Shown one piece after another: positions 31,530-42,433 of a DNA stretch of 64,000 nucleotides. The stretch spans positions 1,021,501 through 1,085,500 of the forward strand of contig CANXME010002538.1 of NCBI GenBank assembly GCA_948144175.1. The letters run 5' to 3'. The notes under the pieces are model-generated. The model ran no database searches, had not been told where the DNA came from, and worked only from the letters and a program-made list of their open reading frames with translations. Both the position numbers and the translations under genes were made by a program. Source of the DNA: Closterium sp. NIES-65. Its lineage: Eukaryota; Streptophyta; Zygnematophyceae; Desmidiales; Closteriaceae. Positions within the stretch are counted from its first letter, which is position 1; every line of letters begins with the position of its first letter.

Positions 31530-32300
31530 TGTTGTTCAGGATCCGTCACTTTGAAAGCTTACGACGAACTCAATTCTCAACTAAACGCAAATCCGCTCAG
31601 TACGATTGTGCGCCTTAGCCTTAACTACCATCTCCAAGTTGAATAAGTCGTTAGGATGGTCTATAGAGTGAGAACCAAGTAAAAACGTCCAGCAGCCGCA
31701 TGACTAGAATGGTGGAGGGAGTACAAGCATTAGAGCATAGAAAGTTGGAGTTGGGGACTCCAAGAGAACCATGAGAGAGAAAGGGTTCTCCAAGAGCTAG
31801 GGAAGGATTGTAGGAACCTTTCTAGCAACAAGGATGTAACCCTCATCATGAGGTCCTTGAGGTGTCACATGCAAAATCCAATCTAGTTGGATTTTGCCTA
31901 GGTGTTGCAACATTTGCAACCCATGCTTGAAACTTCTAGCCACCCCAATCCAAAAGTCAAAGTTGCCTTCCCTAACCACCCAACCAAAGATCCCTTTATA
32001 GTTGTGACCCAATAATCACCCAATGTAGATATAACCTTAAAAGGTAATAAGAAATCCAAGTCTTGGAAATCTTGTAACTTGGGCGATCTTGGTCGGAGTG
32101 AGGCGATCTTTGTATCGTTGGAAAGCTCTGGATTTCTCCTGCATGATCAAGCATTCAAACTTGGAGAAAAACACAGAGATGATAATATCCAACAGCCATG
32201 CATAATGACATACGCTCATGCAAACAATGCACGCATGATAAGCACGAGCACTCGGCAGGACGTTAGGATGACATGCACTCAGAATGACGTGCATCCAACA
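31530..32300 (-). repeat. RE5 3' LTR
   Basis: 771 bp. On the minus strand TGTTGGATGCACG...GGATCCTGAACAACA. The inner edge is marked by the polypurine tract at 32301. Confidence 0.93.
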
Positions 32301-32312
32301 AACTCCCCCTCT
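32301..32312 (-). promoter_or_regulatory. RE5 polypurine tract
   Basis: Minus-strand AGAGGGGGAGTT abuts TGTTGGATG of the 3' LTR. Confidence 0.8.
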
Positions 32313-32407
32313 GACTAACGGACTGCATGCATACACACTCACACATATGCAAACTCTTATGCACTCAATCACACATGCACTCATACATATGGACACTGCT
32401 GCCCACA

Positions 32408-33267
32408 CTAGTGCAATGCCATGCCACACATCTTAGCACACTTCCAATGTACGCTCTCGGGAAGTCTCTTGGTAAGAAGATCTGCCGCCTGCTTGCTGGC
32501 CTTCACATGGTGAAGCTCAACAATCCCCTCCTTCACCATCTGCCTCACCCAGTGCCACTTAATCTTCATGTGCTTGTTCAGCCCATTCAGGATAGGATTA
32601 TTGGCCATGCCAATAGTAGCCTCGCTTTCGAAGAAAAGTGGTGTATGTCCTCCAGCAGCTTCCTCAGGAGCACGATCTCCTTGATGGCATGGTACATCGC
32701 CATGCACTCTGCCTCTCCGGAAGACTGAGAAATCTCACTCTGCTTCTTGGACCTCCAGCTCACTGGTCCACCTCCGACCATGCATACAAAGCCGCCAACT
32801 GATGACTGATCCTCCTCCTCTGAGGCCCACGTAGCCTCGGTGAAGCACGACAGCTTCAAGGTTCCAGGCGTGACTCCATCTGCTCCAATCTGTTTCAGCT
32901 GGCCGCCTGCTGAAAACTGAACACCAGCAGATGCCGTTGATCCGAGGTAGCGCACCAAGCGCTTTGCCACCTCCATCTGCTCCTCAGTGGGCCGCTGCAC
33001 AACTCTGGCTAACTGCCCCACTCCGAATGAAGCATCAGGTCGCGTATGCACAGCAGCATACATCACACTCCCAATGAGTGAGTGGTGCTCATTTTGCCGC
33101 TCATCCCCGAGTACATCATCCTCCTCAGCTGCCTTCTTCAGGTTGAAGCCCGCAAGGAACGGTGTCATCACAGTGCGACCCCCAGTCACACAATACTGCT
33201 CCATGACACCAGAGATGTAGTGTGACTGATGCACCTTCAACCACCTCCTCTCAACATCCCTCTCAAT
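32408..33267 (-). pseudogene. RE5 RT C-terminus and RNase H
   Basis: Minus strand. It begins at VHQSHYISGVMEQYC and continues with GSVMYAAVHTRPDASFGVGQLARVV, MEVAKRLVRYLGSTA, SCFTEATWASEEEDQ, SSVGGFVCMVGGGPVSWRSKKQ and SGEAECMAM. After a frameshift near 32640 come FESEATIGMANNP, KHMKIKWHWVRQMV and QAADLLTKRLPESVH. The RNase H Asp usual in YADSDWA reads FTEATWA here, so that residue is changed as well. The RT fingers and palm with YVDD are missing upstream. Confidence 0.85.
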
Positions 33268-34114
33268 TGTTAGAGACTAAGGACGGAGTCTACGAAGATT
33301 AGGTGCCTAAATTTCTGAAAATCGTTGGCTTAGAACTCTGGACAGAATCGTCGTGCTCACAAGAAACGCCGTCGACGAAAAATGCACAGCCAAAACTTCA
33401 CCAAACTCATATATGTTGTAGCCCTAGACAGTGGCTACATCTCCAGTTTGATTCATATCAAAAGGTGAAGTAAATCTTAAGTTATGAATTTCGGCGCACT
33501 AGGGAGTATGCTGCCATAACAACTTAACTCAATCACAATAGTCTCACAAGTTCACACAAAAAAGTTAGAGTAGGAATAAACCAGGTAGGAGGGAAGAGGA
33601 GGATGAGAGGGAAGGTCCCCAAGGAGTCCCCAACCAAGGAAACCCCACGCCACACAAATTCCCTCTCTATAGGTACCCAACTTGCACCCTTGTCATTTTC
33701 CCAACCTCCACAATCCACCTCACCCCAACTTGGCCACAATTGTCAACCTGGTTTGGCTTCTCCCAACCACTTGGCATCAAATACAGTGATGGGGACGAAT
33801 TTCCCAACCCCCAAAAGTCTGTACCCCATATTGAGTCACTTCACAACTACCCAAAGTCGTCGCATCCCAATCAAAACTTCGAACGAACATAAGTTCGTCG
33901 TTCTTGCTCCGATCGCGGCGATTCTTGGTTCTTCGGAAAGCTCTTGAGCAGAGGAGTCACTTCAGATATCTGCTCAAGCCAAATAGCATTCACACACAAT
34001 CAAAGAATCCAAACCACACCAAACACAAATTCTTGCACACGCTCACACCACGCATGCAACGCACGAACATATGATGGGAGGCAAACAGACGTGAATGCAT
34101 ATGATTGCATCACA
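33268..34114 (-). repeat. Solo LTR (family G) inside RE5
   Basis: 847 bp. On the minus strand TGTGATGCAATCATATGC...GTCCTTAGTCTCTAACA. It is homologous end to end with 44726-45571 on the plus strand, including GACTCCTTGGGGACCTTCCC and GAGCTTTCC blocks. Flanks differ (TCAAT against GATGC), so there is no target-site duplication. RE5 coding sequence is missing from mid-integrase to late RT exactly here. Confidence 0.85.
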
Positions 34115-34900
34115 GATGCCACAACTCATGTTTGAACCCGAGGTAGCCGACGCCTTCACCGCCGCGCTTCCTCCAATCAACTCCTCTCCTTGCACACCTT
34201 GATGCTTCTCCTCGGTGACGCTCTCCTCCATAGATGCCGCCGTTGCGGCCTTGCCCGATTTTCGCCAACGGAGGACCGGGATCTGCCACATGCGCTCGTG
34301 GACATCTCTCTTCCACTGCAGGTCCCAAATGAGGCGCTCATCATTGTAAGCACGATAGCGCTCCGGGCCAATCGTCTCGGTGTTCACACCCGCATCTCCC
34401 AACCGGCCGGTAGAAATCAGGTTTGCGCACAAGTCCGGCACCCACATCACGTTCTTTAGCCGCACGAGCTCTCCATCCGCTCCCATGAACTTGGCGCATC
34501 CCATGCCCATGACCTTGGCCTTGGCGCCCGTCGCGGATGTGACTGTAGAGATGGGTGCGGGCTGAATCTCATCGAGTAGGTCCGCACGAGGAGTCATGTG
34601 CCAAGAGCTCCCAGAGTCAATCACCCAATGGGTGAGGGGGTGTAGGAGAACCTTGGCAGCCATAGCGAGGTCGGTTGCGCCTTCGTTCACGAAGAAGAAG
34701 AACCCGGCCTTTCGCTCCTCAGATTTGTCGCCTTTCTCCTCCTTCTCCTCTCCACTAGCTCCCATGACTCCCCCACTCCTCGTGCCACTACGCTGGTTGC
34801 TTGATGAAGGCAGGGTCCAATTTTTGGGTCGTTGGTAGCACTTCCGCCAACAATGTCCGCGCTTCTTGCAGTAGAAGCACACCTCCCCTTGACCTCCACC
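34115..34900 (-). pseudogene. RE5 zinc knuckle, protease and start of integrase
   Basis: Minus strand. CFYCKKRGHCWRKC is a CX2CX4HX4C knuckle. WVIDSGSSWHMTP is the copia protease active site. LKNVMWVPDLCANLISTGRL is the conserved protease tail, and the GAG-pre-integrase segment follows before the solo LTR breaks in. Knuckle and protease residues look intact. Integrase H/C residues and the D,D,E core are absent. Confidence 0.85.
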
Positions 34901-34966
34901 CCCATCCTCCTTAGGGTTGTCCTTGTTTTTGCCCTTCCACTTCTTCTTGAAGCTACTCTTTCCACC

Positions 34967-35731
34967 TCAAGCTCCATAGCCAGCCCCCTCCTCCGAGCGC
35001 TCAACACTCCTCCACCGCAAGTCCTCTAGGATGTGCGCGCGAATGTAATCCACGCTCCACTGGGGCTTTTGAGAGTTGAGGTTGATCGCAAGGGCAGACC
35101 ACGACTCCGGTAGCCGTATCACGATCTCCACGAATTGCACAAGCTCCGGGTACACCACACCGCCGCCTTGTAGCTTCGTGACGATGTCCCGCATCTCAAC
35201 CAACACCGGTTGCATCGGCTCTCCATCAACGAACTTGATGTCGCGCAGCCGCCGCGCAAGTAGCACGATGCCAGTAGCATTTGTCGGTGAGTGCATATCC
35301 AGAAGCTTATACCAAGCCTTGGGGCCACACTCTGGATCACCCAAGAGCTCCTTGATGTGGTCAAGTTGTCGTCCGCCAACCGCTTGAGCCATGAGCATGT
35401 ACGCGTTGAACGATCGCTTCATCCACGCTCCTTTCAGCTCCGCAGCCTCCGGCATCTTCTCCTTCCCCTCCACCAGATCCCTTAGCTTGTATTGTGTGTA
35501 CATCAGCCTCATGCAGAAACTACAATGCTCGTAGTCCTCTCTTATGAACTTCTCAATAGAGAACGTCTTCACAGGATCCACGGTTGTAAGAGATGGTGTA
35601 GAAGTTGAGGGTAGCGTAGGGTTGGCTGGTTGGTGAGTCCCCACTCCTCCACCAGAAGCTCCCTCTTGCTCTCCAGCCTCTCTACTTCTATCCATCTCGC
35701 CACTAGCACCTCCGGAGTTCGTACCAACCAT
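34967..35731 (-). pseudogene. RE5 gag, UBN2-like
   Basis: Starts at minus-strand ATG 35731 (MVGTNSGGASGEMD). FSIEKFIREDYEHCSFCMRLMY, AWYKLLDMHS, GIVLLARRLRDIKF and RLPESWSALAINLNSQK follow the pattern of copia gag UBN2 regions. A TGA after GAGYGA (34967) separates it from the knuckle, which lies in the same frame, so one nonsense mutation splits gag. 255 codons up to the stop. Confidence 0.8.
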
Positions 35732-36767
35732 ATTGAGGCATTATGAACGGTGGAAACTTGAGAAATCGTTTGGAGAGAATTCTGCCAAAAAAATTGATTC
35801 TACAAAAATTACCGTCGTGGACTGAGTACTTCGAATTAGAACGCGGTTCGACCACCAATCGAAAGTTCGCGAGAAGAGTTACAAGAAAATGGTCTCACTC
35901 GTCAACATTGGTTGAGAATTCACGAGGATTCTGTTATAGTCACAGTAGGCTTCGATGTGCCTAAAACAAAAGATTGAATGCTCAGTCCGATTTCTGCACA
36001 GCAGCTTTAAACGTTCATAGCGTCCTGATTCAAATTGGGTCTGGAGCTTCTTAACGTCGCCTACAACAGGCAATTTAGATCGCACGATTTTACCAAGTAT
36101 TGACGACACAGTGTCAGTTTGAACGAACGGCACTATGGCAGCCACTATCGTCTTCGAATTCACAATAGGAAGGGTTAGGAAGAGTTACAAGTTGGGAATG
36201 ACTCCCAGCTAATACAAACCCCAAGAGCCGAGGTACAGTGATGTGGAATAGTGCCACGAAGGGTCTTGAAACTACCCTCCACAAGGGTCTACACCAACAG
36301 AAATGTTACACTACACATTGAAATGTAACTATCTTCAACATCTTGAGGTGTACCCTTTTGGCGAGCTTCGGAATCACTTGAAGCTTGAACCAAGGCTACG
36401 GTTCTTCAACACAGAAATCATCCTTGAGTTCTTGATGGGACTGCTGCACACACCTACGACACGCCGAACGTTCGACAAGCGACAAAAATAGAGACTGCGC
36501 ACGACAAAATAGAAACCGTGCGGGACACACAAATGATCGCGTAACCAGCGACTAGCGATAACTCGCTATTGACTCGACACACACACACACACACACACAC
36601 TCGACATCATGACCCATCATACATACACTATTATAAGCATGAAATATATATTTATTTTATGCACTCATTCCATTCCATGCACACACGCATGCACGCACAC
36701 GGACAACAAGCCGAGTGCAAACCGTAGGGTTGCACCAACAGATTCGTCGTCTCAAAGTCGACTACCC
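35732..36767 (-). other. RE5 leader
   Basis: About 1.0 kb of AT-richer leader between PBS and gag. It contains a (CA)n microsatellite at about 36578-36600. No ORF is recognised. Confidence 0.6.
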
Positions 36768-36779
36768 GCTCTGATACCA
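36768..36779 (-). promoter_or_regulatory. RE5 primer-binding site
   Basis: Minus-strand TGGTATCAGAGC, a perfect copia initiator tRNA-Met site, two bases inside the 5' LTR. Confidence 0.9.
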
Positions 36780-36781
36780 CT

Positions 36782-37552
36782 TGTTATTCAGGATCCCTCA
36801 CTTTGAGAGCTTATGACGAACTCAATTCTCAGCTAAACGCAAATCCGCTCAGTACGATTGTGCGCCTTAGCCTTAACTACCATCTGCAAGTTGAATCAGT
36901 CGTTAAGATGGTCTATAGAGTGAGAACCAAGTAAAAACGTCCAGCAGCCGCATGACTAGAATGGTGGAGGGAGTACAAGCATTAGAGCATAGGAAGTTGG
37001 AGTTGGGGACTCCAAGAGAACCATGAGAGAGAAGGGGTTCTCCAAGAGCTAGGGAAGGATGGTAGGAACCTTCCTAGCAGCAATGATGTAACCATCATCA
37101 TGAGGCCCTTGAGGTGTCACATGCAAAATCCAATATAGTTGGATTTTGCCTAGGTGTTGCAACATTTGCAACCCATGCTTGAAACTTCTAGCCACCCCAA
37201 TCCAAAAGTCAAAGTTGCCTTCCCTAACCACCTAACCAAAGATCCCTTTATAGTCATGACCCAATAATCACCCAATGTAGATATAACCTTACAAGGTAAT
37301 AAGAAATCCAAGTCTTGGAAATCTTGTAACGTGGGCGATCTTGGTCGGAGTGAGGCGATCTTTGTATCATTGGAAAGCTCTGGATTTCTCCTGCATGATC
37401 AAGCATTCAAACTTGGAGAAAAACACAGAGATAATAATATCCAACAGCCATGCATAATGATATACGCTCATGCAAATCATGCAAGCACAAATAGCACAAG
37501 CACTCGGCAGGACGTTAGGATGACATGCACTCAGAATGACGTGCATCCAACA
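36782..37552 (-). repeat. RE5 5' LTR
   Basis: 771 bp. On the minus strand TGTTGGATGCACG...GGATCCTGAATAACA. Its outer edge adjoins the resumed RE4 Gly tract. Confidence 0.93.
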
Positions 37553-38396
37553 CTGGGAGTGGTGGCGGTCGGAGTGGAGCTGTTCAGAGGGGAGGTTCTG
37601 GAGGCGGCCAGCAGCAGCAACACCAGCGTCCGAGTGAGACCCTTTCGCCCCAGCAGCTTCGTGAGTGGTTTGCTCAGCGTTGGGCGTCTGGGGGTAGTGT
37701 TCGCTGCCCGTATGTTATTTGTACAGGTATTTGTGCTGGTCAGACATGCGGCAAGCCCCATACCCAGTACCGCTGCTTCTCCCGTCTTCACGACGCCTTT
37801 CGCACAAAGTTTCTCGATGCGACTGGGCTTTCCTACTGGGCAGAGCTGCTTAGGCAGGGTGTGGATATCTTTGCTCTTGATTATGATGCTATCCTTGCTA
37901 CCCTGTATGCATTGATTATTTATCCTGGGGGTGACTGTTACCTGTGTGTGCCACCCGACACAGGTATAGAGGCTGCTGCTTTAGGTGCTAGTGAGTCTGC
38001 TCTCCCTGACACTGCGCCTGCTAAGGCCTTGCACTCCTTCACGCTTGACTCAGGTGCTTCCCGTTGTTTCTTTCCGAAAGCACCACAGCCACACCACTCG
38101 CAGCACCGGTTGCAGTCTCTCTGGTTGACCACTCTGGGGGCCCGGTTCTTGCACGTTCCTCCACTATTCTCCCGTGTTCGACGGTCCCGTCTGGCTCACT
38201 GTCAGGTCTTCACCTCCCCTCGCTCTCTACGAACTTGGTGAGCAATGCAGTCTTTTAGGATGAATGGGTTAATACTGTTACTCCTGGAGGACAGCGTGTG
38301 GCGATTTGCACGTGTGCACGGACGGGCCGTCACCTGGCCACGTTCACCCGTCGGCCTGGGTCAAGCCTGTACACACTGGCTACTGCGCCTCCTTAG
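37553..38396 (+). pseudogene. RE4 gag C-terminus and protease after RE5
   Basis: Resumes the Gly tract (GSGGGRSG), a Gln/His run, SETLSPQQLREWFAQRW and the Cys/His motif with first Cys in VRCPYVICTG and last in TQYRCF (C-X13-C-X3-H-X4-C), near 37705-37780. Then come LDYDAILATLYAL, CYLCVPPD and the protease LDSGASRCFF near 38045. The frame shifts after RCFF at about 38075, and VSLVDHSGGPVLA follows in another frame. Conservation of the Cys/His spacing here, despite decay elsewhere, supports a functional motif in the ancestor. Confidence 0.8.
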
Positions 38397-39540
38397 GTGG
38401 TTGCTTCTGCGTCCGCGTCCGGTCAGCTTGCGGCCCCTTGCTCGTGTCGCGCCCTGTCGCACCAGACTCTCCTTTCGCACCACCGCCTTGGTCACCCCTC
38501 CCTGCCCCGCTTCCGTGGCATGCACTCCCATGTCCTTGTCTCTGGTCTTCCCAAGTCCCTGCCTCCCCTCCCACCCTCGCCTGCCCGTCCCCACCTTCCC
38601 TATGTCAAGGGGTGGCAGGGCGCCGCTCCTCACTCTTCCTCGTTTCCCCCAACGATTGCTCCCTTGCAGACTCTCCACATGGACGTGTGGGGCTCAGCCC
38701 GCATCCGTGGGCAGGGCCGCGAGCGCTATTTCCTGCTGGTTGTTGACGACTACTCGCGTTACACCACAGTCTTCCCCTTGCTGCGCAAGGGGGAGATCTC
38801 TGATGTTTTGATCTCTTGGATCCGCACTTTCCGTCTCCAGCTTCGCAAGCGTTTCCACAGGGACCTTCCAGTCCTGCGTCTGCACTCTGATACAGGTGGT
38901 GAGTTTGCTTCCAACCTCTTACGGGAATTTTGTCATGGGGAGGGCATCACCGAGTCGTTCACGCTTTCATCCTCTCCGCAGCAGAATGGGGTTGCTGAGC
39001 GCCGCATTGGCTTAGTCATGGAGGTCGCTCGTACGTCCATGATTCATGCGGCTGCCCCGAATTTTCTATGGCCGTTTGCGGTTCGTACGCTGTGCATCAG
39101 CTCAACCTCTGGCCCCGTGTCTCCTTGACGGAGACCTCGCGAACACTGCGTTGGACGGGAGAGATTGGCAATGTGTCGGTGTTCCGGGTCTGGGGATCTC
39201 GTGCCTTTGTCCGCGATACTTCCGCGGACAAGCTCTCCTCTTGTGCTCTTCCCTTTGTCTTTCTTGGCTTTCCCCCTGACGCTCCTGGCTGGCAGTTTTA
39301 CCACCCCACCTCGTGCATTGTCCTCCCCTCTCGGGACATCACGTTGGACGATTCGGTTCCCTTTTGCCGACTCTTCCCCTACCGCGCTGCCCCTCTCCCT
39401 CCCTCGCCGCTCTTCCTTGCACCACGTCCTCCTCCGGTAGACCCCCTCCCCCCTCAAGGTCCTGCTCCCTTAGGTGTGTCCCAGGTAGACCCTGTCGAGC
39501 CTATCGAGGTAGCTGTGGACTCTGGTGCTGCTCAGGGTGG
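38397..39540 (+). pseudogene. RE4 integrase
   Basis: SHHRLGHPSLPRFRGMH keeps the His pair, but the usual CxxC reads PYVKG, so the zinc site is damaged. The core has MDVWGSARIRGQG, FLLVVDDYSRY, RLHSDTGGEF and QQNGVAERR, so D,D,E are present. A frameshift at about 39085 follows FLWPFAVR. The tail QLNLWPRVSLTETS, RVWGSRAFVRDTSADKLSS and WQFYHPTSCIV continues in a second frame. Confidence 0.8.
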
Positions 39541-40734
39541 TGCTGCTAGAGGTGCTACGTCTTGGGGTGCTGAGCCGGCGGTGAGGAGACTGGGGGTGCT
39601 GAGCCTGAGGGTGCTGAGCCTAGGGTTGCTGAGTCTGGGGGTGCTGAGCCTGGAGGTGCTGAGCTTGGGGGTGATGAGCCTGAGCATTCTGCGCCTGGAG
39701 GTACTTTGACTACTGGAGGTCCTACAGGTGCCTCGTCTCGACGGGAGCCTCTCTCTCCACCGCAGCTGCGCGAGTGGTTTTCTCGGCGCTTGAGCCTTTG
39801 GAGTGGCGCTGCTGGGGTTGGGGGGCCTACCGCTGGAGGCCCTAGAGCTGGAGGTGCTGCAGGAGCTGGAGCTGGAGGCGCTGGTGCTGGAGCTGCCGGA
39901 GTTGGTGGAGCTGCTGAAGCGGGTAGTGCTGCTGACGTTGGAACTGGAGGCGCTGGAGCTGGAGCTGCTGGAGGTGCTGGGGCCCCTAGTTCCGGAGGTG
40001 CTCATACTGGAGGTACTGGAGCTGCTGGAGCTGGAGGTGCTGGGGGAGTTGGAGTTGGAGGCGCTGGTGCTGCTGGAGCTGGTAGTGATGCTGGTGGTGG
40101 AGCTGGAGACCCTGGAGCTAGAGGTGCTGGCCCTGAGGGTGTTGGTGCTGTCGGTGCTGGTTCTGGAGGCACTGTGCGGCCACGAGCGTACTTCGTTCCA
40201 CTACTTCAGCAGGTTCTTGTTCTTCCGTCTTCTACTGGCCCTACTCCTCCCATACTGTGTCCACCGCCTTACCATTCACAGATGCAGTTACAGCCAGCCG
40301 CTCCATTGCCTGCTCCTCCCTACACTGAGCAGACAGGAGGTCTTACAGAGCGTCGTGAGGCTGCGTCTCGTCCTGCCTCGCCTGTTCGGGCTGTTTGCAC
40401 TGGTCGTCTTGTTCCGCGTCGACATCCTCATCCTGTCCTCGGCACGCACCATATGGCACTTCGTCCTTCCTCTGTTCCACAGCGTGTCCCCCTGCCGTCT
40501 CCTCCTGCGTCCTCTCTTGCTGATGGACCGGACCCTAAGTCTGACTTACTTCCTGCTCCTAGTCCTACTGTCACACGTCTTCTGGCCACTGTTGTCACTG
40601 ACCCTTTGTTTGAGTCCACTGCTGCGTCTGCCCTCGTTGCTGAGCTTGTCAACTTTGCTGCCGCTTGTCGTATCGACTACGCGCTAGTCTTTTTGCTGAG
40701 TTTGAGTCTGTCTGTCCTCCGTCCGTCGGGGTGA
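39541..40734 (+). pseudogene. RE4 INT-RT spacer and linker
   Basis: A degenerate 15-nt GGAEP-type array (39541-39700) that slips into the LGVLSL frame. Then from 39706 come LSPPQLREWFSRR, a long Gly/Ala tract (39800-40180), [19 protein letters not shown] and a Pro/Ser tract. The frame shifts near 40690, just before the SVCPPSVG and GTDVLEDRQED segment. Same architecture as RE1, RE2 and RE3. Confidence 0.75.
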
Positions 40735-41371
40735 GTGTGCTCTTGGCACGGACGTCCTTGAGGACAGGCAGGAGGACTTTGAGTGTCTTGCGGCTGCTGT
40801 ACCTCATCTTGTGTCCATGCTGATTGCACCCGAGGGAGACACGGATGCACCAGACATCCCGACCCCGTGCGCTTTTGCAGAGGCGATTTCGGGTCCCTAC
40901 TCCTCTTAGTGGCAGTCAGCCATGGACGCACAGATGGCAACGTGGAAGTCTAAAGGCACGTCAACGCAGTTTCCTCCTCCTGAGGCGTACATAGTCGACG
41001 GCATGTGGATTTTTAGGGTGAAGCGGCTGCTGGGTTCTCCTCCTGCCTTCAAGGCTTGCTACGTGGTTAGAGGCTTCAGTCAGCGACAGAGAGTTGACTT
41101 CTTCTAGACCTTCTCCCCTACCCCGAAGATGACTACTCTTCGGGTACTGCTGCACGTCGTCGCTCAGCGTGACTACGAGCTTCACTCTCTTGACTTCGGC
41201 ACAGTTTTCTTACAAGGCAGCCTGCACGAGGAGATCCGGCTGCGCCGCCCACCTGATTTCACTGGGTCGTTTCCTGCAGGTACCCAGTGGAGTCTCCGGC
41301 GGCCTGTCCAAAGTCTTCGCTGGGCACCTCGCGAGTGGCACGACACACTGAGGACGACATTCGGGAAGCAG
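40735..41371 (+). pseudogene. RE4 reverse transcriptase, N-terminal third
   Basis: TDVLEDRQEDFEC, then a stop after GPYSS, MDAQMATWKSKGT, WIFRVKRLLGSPPAF, a stop after VDFF, MTTLRVLLHVVAQRDYE, SLDFGTVFLQG (motif A, with S-to-G and A-to-V changes) and PREWHDTLRTT. It then joins RE6 integrase in frame. No YVDD box or RNase H remains. Confidence 0.8.
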
Positions 41372-42433
41372 TTCACCGACTTCGTGACTGGCAAGGGGAT
41401 CGTCCACGACCTGACATGCCCGTACACCCCGCAGCAGAACGGCATGGCGGAACAGGAGATGCGGACGGTGGTAGAGTCTGTGCGGACGATGCTGCTGCAC
41501 ATGGGCGTGAAGCACCACTGGTGGCACCTCGCTCTGCGGTAGGCCGTCTGGGTTCGCAACTGCCTTGAGCGGTCGACGCTGCCACCAGGGATGACGCCGT
41601 ACCAGCTGTTCACCGGGAAGGAGCCCAACTTCTCGCTGGCACACGTGTGGAGCTGCATGGCACAGTTCCTCGTTCCCGAGAAGCAGCGTGGTGGGAAGCT
41701 GAAGCCGAAGGCCAAATGGGGCCTTCATCTCGGTGTGTCGGAGGAGAGCAATTGCTGGGAGCTCCTCGACAACGCTGACAACCGGGTGGTCACCACGTCA
41801 GACGTGGTGTTTCACGGGGACATGTCACTGGAAGTGTGGAAGTCGGAGCATGTGCCGGCTTCGGGACGGACGCCGCCCACCCTGCCGACAGACACCTCGA
41901 TGGCGACGCTGCCTCTGCTCGTCGATGTCGGTGAGCTGGCTGATGAGGACACCGAGGTCGTCCGTCCTCCTTCCCCTCCCCTTACCCCTCCCCTCATGGA
42001 CGACATGCGCAGGCTGGCTCCGGTGTCGGTCTCCGGCAATGAGGGGAGAAGTGGGACGTCGCCTTTAGCGCCGACCAATAACATCGGAGGTGGCCGACGT
42101 GATGAGCAGCAAGTCGATGTTGGGGTGAAGTCAACATTGGTAGGGGATGAGCAGACCGAGGAGGTGCAGCCACGTTGGGTGAAGCTGGCGAGGAAGGCGC
42201 TAGCAGGGCAGCAGCTGGCAGGGGAGCAGGCAGCAGTGACGCCGACCACGGAGCAGTCGGCGACCGGGCAGTCGGAAGGGGAGCCGACTGCAGGGGAGAA
42301 GTTGACCAAGAAACCGATCAAGGTGCGACAGGACGAAGAGGGTAGCAAAGCCGGTGACGATTGCGGGGACGCTGAGAAGTCCACCGACAGCGACGTGGTG
42401 GAAGTCCATGGTGGACGACGACGTACGGCTTGA
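41372..42433 (+). pseudogene. RE6 integrase C-terminal half and linker
   Basis: GKQFTDFVTGKGIVHDLTCPYTPQQNG is followed by AEQEMRTVVE (third catalytic Glu region), then HWWHLALR and a stop at 41540. TLPPGMTPYQLFTGKEPNFSLAHVW and KAKWGLHLGVSEESNCWELLD give the copia integrase tail. The linker to 42433 is acidic and Ser/Thr-rich. The first two catalytic Asp residues are lost with the 5' truncation. Confidence 0.8.

Larger units (their letters stand above)
31530..37552 (-). mobile_element. RE5: copia with 771-bp LTRs, inserted in RE4 gag
   Basis: LTRs 31530-32300 and 36782-37552, both 771 bp, with about 33 differences counted by eye (about 96% identity). Flanks are CTAGG (31525-31529) and CTGGG (37553-37557), a 5-bp duplication with one later change. 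On the minus strand: PBS, leader, UBN2-type gag, CCHC knuckle, protease, start of integrase, then a foreign solo LTR, then RT tail and RNase H, then PPT. Integrase core and most of RT are deleted. This is a different copia lineage from RE1-RE4. Confidence 0.92.
30250..41371 (+). mobile_element. RE4: short-LTR copia without LTRs, split by RE5 and fused to RE6
   Basis: Plus-strand relative of RE1, RE2 and RE3. The leader begins abruptly near 30250, gag starts at 30611, and RE5 interrupts the Gly tract at 31529/37553. PR, INT, spacer and early RT follow. At about 41371 the RT frame REWHDTLRTT passes straight into integrase sequence of a different copia lineage (RE6). Neither LTR nor RNase H is present. 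Many stops and shifts. It is closer to RE1 than to RE2 and RE3 at several places (CPYVI, CYLCVPPD). Confidence 0.85.

Noticed and set aside
41591-42433. Host gene encoding an acidic protein
   Set aside because: It begins with the copia integrase tail (TPYQLFTGKEPNFSLAHVW) and leads into RE6 RT, so it is the element's linker.
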